In this document: positions 8,234 to 16,879 of the stretch, one piece after another
How positions within the stretch are numbered: position 1 is the stretch's first letter
Layout: every line of letters begins with the position of its first letter
Assembly: GCF_047730085.1 (NCBI RefSeq)
Contig: NZ_CP159830.1
Coordinates: 1,302,001-1,366,000, forward strand
From: Njordibacter sp937773555
Lineage (GTDB): Bacteria > Pseudomonadota > Gammaproteobacteria > Pseudomonadales > Balneatricaceae
Direction: 5' to 3'
DNA: 64,000 nucleotides
The notes under the pieces: model-generated
Database searches by the model: none
What the model was told of the DNA's origin: nothing
What the model saw: only the letters and a program-made list of their open reading frames with translations
Made by a program: the position numbers and the translations under genes

Positions 8234-9199
8234 ATGCCACAAAAGCCGACTCCTCCGCCTGCATTAACCGCTACTTCTGTAAAATTTGTCTCTATTGATG
8301 ATGATAGAGCAGGTCAGCGTATTGATAATTTTTTAATGACGCATCTTAAAGGAGCCCCCAAAAGCCTAATTTACCGCATTGTTAGGAAAGGAGAGGTGCG
8401 AGTCAATAAAGGTAGAATTAAACCTGACTATAAGTTAAAAGATGGTGATATCGTGCGAGTTCCACCGGTTAAGCTGCCAGAGCCGAATACGCCAGCCGCG
8501 GTGGGCAAGGGCTTAGAAAAACAGTTACGTGACGCGATTTTATATGAAAGTCCGGGCCTATTGATTATTAACAAACCCCATGGATTAGCCGTTCATGGTG
8601 GCAGTGGCATTAACCTTGGTCTGATAGAAAGCCTACGTCAGCTTTATCCCAACGAGCGTTCTTTGGAGCTAGTTCATCGTTTAGATAGAGACACATCGGG
8701 CTGCATTATGGTGGCCAAAAAGCGTTCAACTTTAAGGGCTATTCATGCCCAACTTAGGGATGGTGGCATAGACAAGGTTTATCAAGCCTTGGTGATTGGT
8801 GGCTGGCCTAAGGCTTGTCAAAAAGTAGATGCACCGCTATTGAAAAATGTGGTTCAATCTGGAGAACGTATGGTGCGTGTGGTTCAGGAGGGTAAGCGCA
8901 GCATTACTCGGTATAGAGTGTTACAAAGTTTAGGTCAGTTTACGTTGATTGAGGCCAGACCGATTACCGGTAGAACTCATCAAATACGTGTTCACTGTCA
9001 ACATATGGGCCATCCTATCGTGGGTGATCCTAAATACGGGGTAGACGAAGTAAACCAGGTGCAGCGCCAATTAGGATTAAATCGACTATTTTTGCATGCA
9101 GCGCAATTACGTTTGGTTGACCCTAGCACGGAGAAGAAAATCGATGTTCGTGCTCCCTTAGATCTGCGTTTACAGCACGCTGTTGAACGTTTGAGCTAA
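8234..9199 (+). CDS. rluC: 23S rRNA pseudouridine(955/2504/2580) synthase RluC
   Basis: RluC isomerises three uridines of 23S rRNA to pseudouridine. The 321-residue protein has an N-terminal S4 RNA-binding domain (about residues 24-80, with RIDNFLMTHL and VRVNKGRIKPDYKLKDGD). The RluA-type catalytic domain has the active-site aspartate in LVHRLDRDTSG near residues 138-148 and the conserved GRTHQIRVHCQHMGHPI further on. Divergent rne/rluC pairs are standard in gammaproteobacteria, which supports RluC over the paralogues RluA and RluD. The start at 8234 lies soon after the divergent leader, and no strong ribosome site is visible. Confidence 0.94.
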   Translation: MPQKPTPPPALTATSVKFVSIDDDRAGQRIDNFLMTHLKGAPKSLIYRIVRKGEVRVNKGRIKPDYKLKDGDIVRVPPVKLPEPNTPAAVGKGLEKQLRDAILYESPGLLIINKPHGLAVHGGSGINLGLIESLRQLYPNERSLELVHRLDRDTSGCIMVAKKRSTLRAIHAQLRDGGIDKVYQALVIGGWPKACQKVDAPLLKNVVQSGERMVRVVQEGKRSITRYRVLQSLGQFTLIEARPITGRTHQIRVHCQHMGHPIVGDPKYGVDEVNQVQRQLGLNRLFLHAAQLRLVDPSTEKKIDVRAPLDLRLQHAVERLS

Positions 9200-9285
9200 T
9201 GTCCGACTAATGCGTACTGGTGCTGGTGCTATTCTATTTCTTTAGTTATGCTGCAATCCGTTTAAATACAGGCTAGGTGCCACTT

Positions 9286-10899
9286 ATGTACAACACTAAT
9301 CTTGATAAGAATCAGGCTAATTTTCAAAGTCTTTCACCTTTATCGTTGCTTAAACGAGCCGCTGAGGTGTATCCATCCATAAACGCTCAAGTCTATGGCG
9401 ACGTCCGTCGCACTTGGTTACAAACTTATCAACGTTCTTGTGCTATTGCTAGCGCACTTAAAAATAGAGGCATTGGCTTGGGAGACACAGTATCCGTAGT
9501 ATCTCATAATGGGCCCGAGTTGTTTGAGTCTCACTATAGTGTTCCTATGGCAGGCGCGGTACTTAATGCCATTAATACGCGTTTAGACGCAACCACTATT
9601 GGTTTTATTTTTGATCATGCAGAAACTAAAGTCGTGTTTGTAGATCGTGAGTTTTCTGAAACAGTTGCTCTAGCGCTGACCTTGTGCAAGGCAAAACCGT
9701 TGGTAGTGGATATAGATGATCCAACGTTTGAGGGTGGTCGACTTATAGGAGACCTAACCTATGAAGCACTTTTAGAAGAAGGGGATGAAGACAGCCAGTG
9801 GGAAATGCCAGAGGATGAATGGCAAGCTATTAGCCTAAACTATACATCGGGCACCACCGGTAATCCTAAAGGTGTAGTTTACCACCACCGGGGGGCTTAT
9901 TTAATGGCTATGAACATGGCTTTTACTTGGGACATGCCCAAATTCCCAACCTTTATGACTGTTGTTCCCATGTTTCATTGTAACGGTTGGTGTTTTCCGT
10001 GGGCTACTGCATTATTAGCTGGAACCAATGTTTTTATTCGCCATTTAAAGCCAGAAATTATGCTTAACCTTATTAGACAAGAAAAAGTGACCCATTTTGG
10101 TGGTGCACCAATCGTGCTTAATATGATTAATAATGCGGATGACCAATATAAACAAGGGATTCAGCACCAAGTTAAAGTGATGACAGCAGGTGCGGCACCC
10201 CCGGCTGCAGTGATTGAAGCCATGGAAGACTTGGGCTTTGAAGTTACTCACGTTTATGGCCTGACAGAAACTTATGGAGCGTGTGTTATTTGTGAATGGC
10301 AGCCAGGCTTGTGGGGTCATTTATCGAAGCCACAGCAGGCTGCTTTAAAGTCTAGGCAGGGTGTGCGTGGTCCTGGTCAAGAAGACCATCAGGTAATGAA
10401 TACAGAGACTATGATGCCTGTGCCCAAAGATGGTGAGACTATTGGTGAAATATGCCTACGAGGCAATATGGTAATGAAAGGTTACCTTAAAAACCCAACA
10501 GCCACTGCAGAAGCCTTTGATGGTGGCTGGTTCCGTACTGGAGATCTTGCTGTTTGGCATGAAGATGGATACATGGAAATTAAAGATCGAGCAAAAGATA
10601 TCATCATATCCGGAGGGGAAAATATTTCTTCAATTGAAATTGAGGGAGTACTTTATAGTCACCCAGATGTGCTTGAGGCTGCAGTTGTGGCAAGGCCTGA
10701 CGAAAAGTGGGGAGAGACCCCATGTGCATTTATAACCCTTAAACCAGATGCTATTGTTGCTGCTGACGAGTTGATTAGCTATTGTAAAGACAATATGGCG
10801 CGCTTTAAAGTGCCCAAGCACATCGTTTTTGGGTCTTTACCTAAAACAGCCACAGGTAAAATTCAAAAATTTGTGCTACGCAAAATGGTGCCTGCATAG
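9286..10899 (+). CDS. AMP-forming acyl-CoA synthetase, DmdB-like (methylmercaptopropionate- or medium-chain acyl-CoA ligase)
   Basis: This member of the ANL superfamily would activate a carboxylic acid with ATP and CoA. I prefer ATG 9286, seven bases after TAGGTG (537 residues); a GTG at 9277 is the longer option. The phosphate-binding loop NYTSGTTGNPKGVVYHHRG is followed by VPMFHCNGWCFPW, and the C-terminal catalytic lysine lies in KTATGKIQK. The HRGAYLMA and FHCNGW signatures belong to the group that includes DmdB, the 3-methylmercaptopropionyl-CoA ligase of DMSP demethylation, but also medium- and long-chain ligases. A DmdC-like dehydrogenase lies 1.8 kb downstream on the same strand, which favours a shared pathway. 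The substrate cannot be settled from sequence by eye. Confidence 0.88.
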   Translation: MYNTNLDKNQANFQSLSPLSLLKRAAEVYPSINAQVYGDVRRTWLQTYQRSCAIASALKNRGIGLGDTVSVVSHNGPELFESHYSVPMAGAVLNAINTRLDATTIGFIFDHAETKVVFVDREFSETVALALTLCKAKPLVVDIDDPTFEGGRLIGDLTYEALLEEGDEDSQWEMPEDEWQAISLNYTSGTTGNPKGVVYHHRGAYLMAMNMAFTWDMPKFPTFMTVVPMFHCNGWCFPWATALLAGTNVFIRHLKPEIMLNLIRQEKVTHFGGAPIVLNMINNADDQYKQGIQHQVKVMTAGAAPPAAVIEAMEDLGFEVTHVYGLTETYGACVICEWQPGLWGHLSKPQQAALKSRQGVRGPGQEDHQVMNTETMMPVPKDGETIGEICLRGNMVMKGYLKNPTATAEAFDGGWFRTGDLAVWHEDGYMEIKDRAKDIIISGGENISSIEIEGVLYSHPDVLEAAVVARPDEKWGETPCAFITLKPDAIVAADELISYCKDNMARFKVPKHIVFGSLPKTATGKIQKFVLRKMVPA

Positions 10900-10927
10900 A
10901 CAAAATAAGTTAGACTTTTACTAGATA

Positions 10928-10945
10928 CCAAACTAATGAGTTTGG
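10928..10945 (+). other. Small stem-loop between the ligase and the coiled-coil gene
   Basis: CCAAACT pairs with AGTTTGG across a four-base loop. No T run follows, so it is not a convincing terminator; it may partly attenuate read-through or stabilise an mRNA end. Confidence 0.25.
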
Positions 10946-10978
10946 GAAATTTGTAATTATTGGAGACACATAGACCCC

Positions 10979-12085
10979 ATGGGTGATCCTATCGATACAG
11001 CTAAGGTATACGCTTTGGCCAATGAAATGATGTTCTCTGGTCAACAAATAAGTGTGCCAGCGATTGCAGATGCAATGCATATTGAAGCCTCTGATGAATT
11101 AACCAGCAAGCTAGAACATTGGTGGATGGAGCAGGAAAGTCGAGTCACTTTTCGTCATAGTATGAATTCCCGTCATCGTCCAGATGTTCCAGAAACAGTT
11201 TACCAATCGGTTCAGTTGATATGGAAAAATGCCGTAAAAGATGCACGTTTAGAGCTTGAGTTGGCCGCAAATAATGATCATCAGGTGGCTGCTGTTGGTG
11301 CTGCTTTGGAAGACGAATTGTATCTATCCAAAGCTCAACTGGAAGCCTTAGAAGATTCCAATCAGCGACTGCGTGTTCAGTTAAGTGAAAGTCAGCATAG
11401 TGTTAAAAATCTGGAAGCTGAACGGGCAATGCTGCGCAGTAACTTGCAGTCTGCAGAAACTAATGTCAGTTCCATGGGTCATAAAGTGGCTGAATCTAAC
11501 GGTGAAATGAAACGTGCCCAAGCAAGCAGTGAAGAGGCCAAGAAACTGTTAGATAATCGTATGAAAGAAGAAATGGCTCGTCATCAAGAAAGTATAAGCA
11601 AGGTGAAGAGTAAGATGAGCTATTATAGTCATCAATTGGATAAGTTACGTGACGAGTGGGGTAAGAAGGAAACTGCATTGAACTCCCAAGTCCAAGACTT
11701 GCAAGGTGAGGTAGCAAGAAGTGCAGTAACCCATGACACCCAGTTTAGCCAGATTCGTAGTCAGGATGAGGAGCTACGCAAGTATAGAGGAGAGATTACC
11801 AGCCAATCTCGAAATATGTCTAAGTCTACCAGTCAGGCATTAGCGTCGACGAACCGTTTAAAACGCCTAGAAAATGAACTTCAACAACTTGAGTTCGAGA
11901 TAAAGGAATTGAAAAACCGCACGATGGTCGACAAATCAGATACGGCCAGGCGAGAAGCAGATCTGCGCACGCTTCTAAAGTCTAGAGACGGTGAAAACTT
12001 TCAAATTAATAACAAGATGAGTGATCTTCAACGCACACTCATCGCACGCGAAGAAGAAATAAGGCGCTTAACTGCTAAGCTTTAG
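10979..12085 (+). CDS. Coiled-coil protein with KfrA-like N-terminal DNA-binding domain
   Basis: The protein is 368 residues. Residues 5-60 (VYALANEMMFSGQQISVPAIADAM region) resemble the KfrA_N domain, a winged-helix DNA-binding head found in plasmid KfrA proteins and in chromosomal relatives. From about residue 110 to the end the sequence is almost pure coiled coil, rich in Glu, Lys, Arg, Ser and Gln, with heptad-like leucines and no membrane segment. KfrA-type proteins bind DNA through the head and polymerise through the tail, acting in plasmid partition or nucleoid organisation. Here it lies between acyl-CoA genes. It starts at ATG 10979, with GGAG about 15 bases upstream. The role is not known. 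Confidence 0.7.
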   Translation: MGDPIDTAKVYALANEMMFSGQQISVPAIADAMHIEASDELTSKLEHWWMEQESRVTFRHSMNSRHRPDVPETVYQSVQLIWKNAVKDARLELELAANNDHQVAAVGAALEDELYLSKAQLEALEDSNQRLRVQLSESQHSVKNLEAERAMLRSNLQSAETNVSSMGHKVAESNGEMKRAQASSEEAKKLLDNRMKEEMARHQESISKVKSKMSYYSHQLDKLRDEWGKKETALNSQVQDLQGEVARSAVTHDTQFSQIRSQDEELRKYRGEITSQSRNMSKSTSQALASTNRLKRLENELQQLEFEIKELKNRTMVDKSDTARREADLRTLLKSRDGENFQINNKMSDLQRTLIAREEEIRRLTAKL

Positions 12086-12090
12086 TTTTG

Positions 12091-12519
12091 TTAACCTTTC
12101 TTATCAACCATCATTGATGCTGTGCCATCAGCGACTAGCTTGTCATTGACAAAACACTGGGTTTTTAAGGTAACACGGCCACGCCGTTGGTTAATTTCTT
12201 CTACGGTAACAGTTGCCACAACAGTGTCTTGTATAAAAACAGGTGCTCTAAATTTAATTTGCTGGTCTAAGTAAATGCAGCCAGGCCCTGGTAATTGTGT
12301 TCCGAGCACTGTTGATATTAACCCTGCGCTCATCATGCCGTGTGCAATGCGCGCTTTAAAGGGCGTAGTTGCGGCGTACTCGTCGTCTAGGTGGACCGGG
12401 TTAGTGTCGCCGGTGATTGCAGCAAAGGCTTGAATATCTTTGTCTGTAATAGTTTTTTCAAAACTGGATGTCATACCAATACTTAAATCTTCTAAGTAAT
12501 AACCGTGTTGGTCAGCCAC
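12091..12519 (-). CDS. MaoC-like (R)-specific enoyl-CoA hydratase
   Basis: Hot-dog-fold hydratase that would add water to trans-2-enoyl-CoA to give the (R)-3-hydroxyacyl-CoA, or the reverse. I place the start at GTG 12519 because AAAGGAG lies six bases upstream and the product then begins MADQHGYYLEDLSIG, like known PhaJ/MaoC proteins (142 residues). An upstream in-frame ATG at 12585 would add 22 residues without homology. The hydratase signature FAAITGDTNPVHLDDEYA holds the catalytic Asp and His (D and H of DTNPVH), and RIAHGMM follows. It ends five bases from the convergent coiled-coil gene and lies divergent to the DmdC-like dehydrogenase, so it may serve the same acyl-CoA pathway. Confidence 0.9.
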   Translation of the reverse strand: MADQHGYYLEDLSIGMTSSFEKTITDKDIQAFAAITGDTNPVHLDDEYAATTPFKARIAHGMMSAGLISTVLGTQLPGPGCIYLDQQIKFRAPVFIQDTVVATVTVEEINQRRGRVTLKTQCFVNDKLVADGTASMMVDKKG

Positions 12520-12676
12520 ATTTTTCTCCTTTAAAATTTGCCTCATGAGTTCTTCGTGAAACCCATGGGTCAGCATGATAGGCATTATTTCGCTTAGCTA
12601 CAAATGTCAGGCTAAAATTGTCATAAGATTTACATCTGTAACCTGATTTAAACATTAACATAAAAGAGACAATGCT

Positions 12677-14440
12677 ATGAGTGACTATCAAGCCCCCTTA
12701 GAAGAAATGAACTTTGTCATCAATCGGTTGCTTGATTTGCCCAATTTTGCACTGTCTATTGGTAACGAAGATGCCAGTGAAGATTTGCTGCAAGCGGTAC
12801 TTTCAGAGGCTAATAAATTAGCCAATGGAGTCTGGTCTCCTATTAACTATGCAGGGAATCAGCAAGGCGTTAAGTTAACTGATACTGGGGTCAAGTCTGC
12901 TGATGGGTTTAAACAGGCTTATCAAGAATACGCTCAAGGGGGTTGGAATAGCCTGTACTTTGATGAGCAATATGGTGGCCAAGGGTTGCCATTTACCTTT
13001 TCCATGCCAGTTGCAGAAATGATTAATTCGGCTAATGTGTCCCTTGCCCTTTGTCCCTTGCTCACTACGGGTGCCATAGAAGCCATCGCAGCTCATGGTA
13101 GTGAACAAATAAAAGATACTTACCTGGCTAAAATGATTAGTGGTGAGTGGACTGGCACCATGAACTTAACAGAGCCCCATGCAGGCACAGATTTGGCTGC
13201 GATAACCACCACTGCAAAACCCAATGGCGATCATTTTTTAGTTAAAGGTCAAAAGATCTATATCACTTGGGGTGATCATGACATGACTGATAACATTATC
13301 CACCTGGTGTTAGCCAAACTGCCTGATGCTCCAGAAGGTGTAAAAGGTATATCTTTATTTATCGTACCTAAATTCCTTGTTAATGTGGATGGTAGTTTAG
13401 GTGAGCGTAATGATGTGCATGCAATTAATGTAGAGCATAAACTTGGCATCCATGCCAGTCCAACCTGTGTCATGAGTTACGGTGACCATGGTGGTGCTAT
13501 TGGATACCTCGTTGGTCAGCCTCACCAGGGTTTGGCAGCGATGTTTACTATGATGAACAATGCTCGCTTATTAGTGGGTCTGCAAGGGGTAAGCCTGTCT
13601 GAGCGTGCTTATCAAGCTGCCCTAGAGTATGCCCGCGAAAGGGTACAGTGTGCTGCTCCTGGGTCTAAGCACAGGGGTGCAATTATTCATCACCCAGATG
13701 TACGCCGAATGCTTATGACCATGCGCAGTGTCACTGAAGCGTCTAGGGCCATTGCCTATGCCACCGCTGCTCAGATTGATTTAAGTCACAATAGTGCGGA
13801 TGCAGCTACTAGAGGCTTGGCACTAAAGCGGGTGGGGTTATTAACTCCTATTGCTAAAGGCTGGTGTACCGAGTTATCTCAAGAGGTGACTTCATTAGGT
13901 GTCCAAGTGCATGGTGGCATGGGCTTTATAGAGGAAACAGGGGTTGCCCAATACAGCAGGGATGCTCGTATACTTACTATTTATGAGGGAACCACTGGTA
14001 TTCAAGCATTAGACTTGGTTGGCAGAAAAACTCTATTTGATCAAGGAGGTGCAATGGCCGATCTTGTGCAACAAATGCGGGATGATTTAGCGTTACACGG
14101 TCATGCTGTAAGCCAGCGGCATCAGGGTTATATGTCTGAAGCTATTGTAGGGCTTGAATCTAGTTATCGGCAATTATTAGAGGACGCCCAAGGTGATGTT
14201 ATGTTTGCTGGGGCAATAAGTTTTGATTTATTAATGCTAAGTGGTTATGTTTGTGGCGCATGGCAAATGATTAAAAGTGCTGGGCTTGTGGCCAAGGAAG
14301 ATAACGAAAAGTTTAAGGCCAATAAGATGACCACGGTAGCCTATTACTTAGACCACATTTTACCGCGTTTTGAGGCTCATCGCCGCTCTATCGCCTCTGG
14401 TTCTATAAGTGTGATGGCCATTGATGCCGATGATTTTTAA
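12677..14440 (+). CDS. Acyl-CoA dehydrogenase, long DmdC-like type
   Basis: FAD enzyme that oxidises an acyl-CoA to the 2-enoyl-CoA and hands electrons to ETF. At 587 residues it is much longer than the usual 380-400 residue family. It has the extra C-terminal domain found in DmdC, the 3-methylmercaptopropionyl-CoA dehydrogenase, and in some long fatty-acid dehydrogenases. Visible signatures are YGGQGLPF near residue 100, MNLTEPHAGTDLAAI (substrate and FAD region), VQVHGGMGFIEETGVAQY and the probable catalytic glutamate in IYEGTTGIQALDLVGRK. The start lies after AAAAGAGACAATGCT. Pairing with the DmdB-like ligase upstream and the ETF genes downstream is coherent. DmdA and a crotonase-type DmdD are not in the window. 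Confidence 0.9.
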   Translation: MSDYQAPLEEMNFVINRLLDLPNFALSIGNEDASEDLLQAVLSEANKLANGVWSPINYAGNQQGVKLTDTGVKSADGFKQAYQEYAQGGWNSLYFDEQYGGQGLPFTFSMPVAEMINSANVSLALCPLLTTGAIEAIAAHGSEQIKDTYLAKMISGEWTGTMNLTEPHAGTDLAAITTTAKPNGDHFLVKGQKIYITWGDHDMTDNIIHLVLAKLPDAPEGVKGISLFIVPKFLVNVDGSLGERNDVHAINVEHKLGIHASPTCVMSYGDHGGAIGYLVGQPHQGLAAMFTMMNNARLLVGLQGVSLSERAYQAALEYARERVQCAAPGSKHRGAIIHHPDVRRMLMTMRSVTEASRAIAYATAAQIDLSHNSADAATRGLALKRVGLLTPIAKGWCTELSQEVTSLGVQVHGGMGFIEETGVAQYSRDARILTIYEGTTGIQALDLVGRKTLFDQGGAMADLVQQMRDDLALHGHAVSQRHQGYMSEAIVGLESSYRQLLEDAQGDVMFAGAISFDLLMLSGYVCGAWQMIKSAGLVAKEDNEKFKANKMTTVAYYLDHILPRFEAHRRSIASGSISVMAIDADDF

Positions 14441-14565
14441 AGGGTTATCGCCTATAGCGTATTTGTCATTTATGGGCTGCCAGTTAAGGTAGGCAACATA
14501 ACCCAAATCATAATCTAGGTGTATGCATCAAGATATGTTTAGAGGCCTAACTATAAACGGCATTG

Positions 14566-14842
14566 CTAGCGCCCATCGTCAAACCAGATGTCTTTGAAGT
14601 CTACCCAGCCTAGACAGTTGAGCTGCAGTCCTTGCACACGATGACCATAATGCATTTGTTAAAGGGGCAATAATGCCAGCTCTTGCTGCAAGTGGATGTC
14701 TAGCCGCCTAAACACTTCCATACACAGTTTTTTCTGGTGATGCCAATGCCTCATTTAGCATGTTTTGGGTAATGTGGCGCTGCTCTTTGCCCATGCAATG
14801 CTGCAGTGAGCGTTGTGTTGCAAGCCATTCATACAGTATTCA
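14566..14842 (-). pseudogene. Relic of an SgrR-like / family 5 solute-binding protein gene (C-terminal end only)
   Basis: The minus strand of the roughly 580-base gap encodes, in pieces, ILYEWLATQRSLQHCMGKEQ, then LNEALASPEKTVYG. After a change of frame it continues FRRLDIHLQQELALLPL, and after a TAA it reads VQGLQLNCLGWVDFKDIWF followed by a stop at 14566-14568. This matches the C-terminal part of SgrR-type regulators, which fuse a helix-turn-helix head to a solute-binding domain; GW(F/V)DFK near the end is typical. One frameshift and at least one in-frame stop make it non-functional, and the front three quarters of the gene are gone. The rest of the gap (14441-14565 and 14843-14928) shows nothing I can support. 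Confidence 0.6.
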
Positions 14843-14928
14843 TTTTTTAGTGAAAGCAAACCCTGCTAATCCTAGACAGATTTTTGCAATCAGCAATAGG
14901 TTTGCAATTAAAATATAGCTATTTTACA

Positions 14929-14967
14929 GACAATAAAAAACCAGAACAGGTCTGGTTTTTTATTGTC
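14929..14967. terminator. Bidirectional intrinsic terminator with 17-base perfect arms
   Basis: Bases 14929-14945 and 14951-14967 are perfect inverted repeats around the loop ACAGG. Each arm carries an A6/T6 run next to CCAGA/TCTGG, so the structure can end transcripts from both sides. It separates the DmdC-like gene (plus strand) and the pseudogene from etfA (minus strand), which ends 52 bases further on. Confidence 0.8.
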
Positions 14968-15018
14968 ATTTAGACACGTTCAACAGTTTGTGATCACTGA
15001 TTACAGCACTATTGGGCA

Positions 15019-15948
15019 CTAAAGCGCTTTATCTAATTCCGGAACAGCTACAAATAAATCTGCGACCAAACCATAGTCAGCAACTTGGAAGATGGGTGCT
15101 TCTGAATCTTTGTTGATGGCAACAATAGTTTTCGAGTCTTTCATACCAGCTAAGTGCTGAATAGCTCCAGAAATTCCAACAGCAATGTATAGCTCTGGTG
15201 CAATCACTTTACCAGTTTGGCCAACTTGGTAGTCATTAGGCACGAATCCAGCGTCTACTGCGGCACGCGATGCGCCAACTGCTGCACCTAGCTTGTCTGC
15301 AACGCTTTCTAACATGTGAAAATTTTCACCGTTTTGCATGCCACGGCCACCAGAGATGACTATGGCAGCTGAAGTAAGCTCAACACGTTCAGATTCAGAT
15401 GAAGACACCCCAACAAAGCGAGAAAGGCCAGAATCCGCAACCGCATCTACGGCTTCAATAGTGGCAGAACCACCCGTTTCGGCAACTGCGTCAAATTTGG
15501 TAATACGAACAGTAATTAGCTTAATGCTGTCGCTAGATTGAACTTTAGCCATAGCATTACCAGCGTAAACTGGGCGGACGAAGGTGTCTGCAGAAATAAC
15601 TTCGCTGATTTCGGAGATTTGACTCACGTCTAACAAAGCTGCAGCGCGGGGCATGAAATTTTTGCCAAAGGTAGTGGCAGCTGTTAACACATGGCTGTAG
15701 TTACTAGCTAGTGAAACCACTAAATTAGCAACGTTTTCTGCCAGTAGGCCTTCTAAACTAATATCATCTGCCAGCAATACTCGATTGACGCCAGAAATCT
15801 GAGCTGCTGCTTGAGCGGCCACTGAACAGCCATTACCAGCAATAAGTAAATCAATGTCACCACCCATTTGCTGGGCAGCGGTCACCGTGTGTAAAGTAGC
15901 GCCAACTATACTGGCGTTATCATGTTCTGCAATAACTAGAATGCTCAT
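15019..15948 (-). CDS. etfA: Electron transfer flavoprotein alpha subunit
   Basis: The alpha subunit binds FAD and, with EtfB, shuttles electrons from acyl-CoA dehydrogenases and dimethylglycine/sarcosine dehydrogenases to ETF:quinone oxidoreductase. I chose ATG 15948, giving MSILVIAEHDNASI, because AAGGAG lies six bases upstream; this gives 309 residues. The C-terminal FAD domain shows VISGGRGMQNGENF, GASRAAVDAGFVPNDYQVGQ and GISGAIQHLAGM, all standard. It follows etfB with a ten-base gap. The location between a long acyl-CoA dehydrogenase and a dimethylglycine dehydrogenase-like gene fits its role as shared electron acceptor. ETF:quinone oxidoreductase is not encoded in this window. Confidence 0.96.
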   Translation of the reverse strand: MSILVIAEHDNASIVGATLHTVTAAQQMGGDIDLLIAGNGCSVAAQAAAQISGVNRVLLADDISLEGLLAENVANLVVSLASNYSHVLTAATTFGKNFMPRAAALLDVSQISEISEVISADTFVRPVYAGNAMAKVQSSDSIKLITVRITKFDAVAETGGSATIEAVDAVADSGLSRFVGVSSSESERVELTSAAIVISGGRGMQNGENFHMLESVADKLGAAVGASRAAVDAGFVPNDYQVGQTGKVIAPELYIAVGISGAIQHLAGMKDSKTIVAINKDSEAPIFQVADYGLVADLFVAVPELDKAL

Positions 15949-15958
15949 TGTAGGCTCC

Positions 15959-16714
15959 TTAAATAACTTTAGCTTCGTTACGTAGTTTTTCAACTAATTC
16001 GGCAACATTTTCAACCATCACACCAGATGCGCGTGCAGGCGGCTCCATCACTTCAAGAGTTGTCATGCGGTTAGCCGTATCTAAGCCTAAGTCGCTAATG
16101 TCTATCTTTTCCAGTGGTTTTCGCTTAGCTTTCATTACATTAGGTAAAGAGGCGTAGCGTGGTTCGTTTAAACGAAGATCTGCGGAGATCACTGCTGGCA
16201 TGTTAACGTTAATGGTTTCTAGGCCTGAGTCTACTTCTCGCGTTACCTGAGCGGTACCGTCAACTATTTCTAACTTCGACGCAAAGGTGGCTTGCGGCCA
16301 ACCTAAAAGTGCTGAGACCATCTGCCCCGTTTGATTGCATTCGTCATCGATGGCCTGCTTGCCAACTAAAACTAAGTCAGGATTCTCTTTTTCAACCATT
16401 GCTTTAATTATTTTAGCTATAGCTAAAGGCTCTAAAACGTCATCAGTAAGAACTAAAATCGCACGATCTGCACCCAATGCTAGGGCGTTACGCAGTGTTT
16501 CTTCTGACTTGGCTGCGCCGATGGATAATGCCACAACTTCTTCTACGGTGCCTGCTTCACGCAGACGAATAGCTTCTTCTACAGCATTTTCGCAAAACGG
16601 ATTCATGGTCATTTTGGCATTGGTTAGGTCTATACCTGATTTGTCTGCCTTGACACGGGCCTTGACCTGAGGGTCTAGTACGCGCTTTACGCCAACTAAA
16701 ACTTTCATGGACAT
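15959..16714 (-). CDS. etfB: Electron transfer flavoprotein beta subunit
   Basis: EtfB forms the heterodimer with EtfA and holds AMP. The product is 251 residues and starts MSMKVLVGVKRVLDPQVKAR; a second ATG two codons later (16708) could be the start. Family features include TMNPFCENAVEEAIRLRE, the AMP-binding region VGKQAIDDECNQTGQM and the conserved LPNVMKAKRKPLE tail. It is the first gene of the etfBA pair on the minus strand. A stem-loop in the 165-base gap upstream may end the transcript of the preceding dehydrogenase, so etfBA may have its own promoter. Confidence 0.96.
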   Translation of the reverse strand: MSMKVLVGVKRVLDPQVKARVKADKSGIDLTNAKMTMNPFCENAVEEAIRLREAGTVEEVVALSIGAAKSEETLRNALALGADRAILVLTDDVLEPLAIAKIIKAMVEKENPDLVLVGKQAIDDECNQTGQMVSALLGWPQATFASKLEIVDGTAQVTREVDSGLETINVNMPAVISADLRLNEPRYASLPNVMKAKRKPLEKIDISDLGLDTANRMTTLEVMEPPARASGVMVENVAELVEKLRNEAKVI

Positions 16715-16762
16715 GATCTCACTTTAATAAAAAGGGTAGCGTTAGCCTTTGCTAATGCTAAT

Positions 16763-16787
16763 AAAAGCAGGCAGTTTAAACCTGCCT
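16763..16787 (-). terminator. Probable terminator of the dehydrogenase gene upstream of etfB
   Basis: AGGCAG (16769-16774) and CTGCCT (16782-16787) pair across a seven-base loop, and on the minus strand the stem is followed by GCTTTTATT. It lies between the FAD/GcvT dehydrogenase and etfB. The stem is short, so termination may be partial. Confidence 0.45.
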
Positions 16788-16879
16788 ACACAGAAGTCAA
16801 TGTTGCTCTGAATAAAAGCTTGGCCAAAGTTAAATAAATACCTTCGGCCATACCTTTTACCTATTATTACGTTAACTGA

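Noticed and set aside
12785..12800. Possible dimeric or phage-like origin, since the window has a KfrA-like protein
   Set aside because: No iterons, rep gene or partition genes are present, and the surrounding genes are chromosomal metabolism.
15338..15541. Small plus-strand frame opposite etfA
   Set aside because: It is antisense to conserved EtfA sequence and lacks a start signal.
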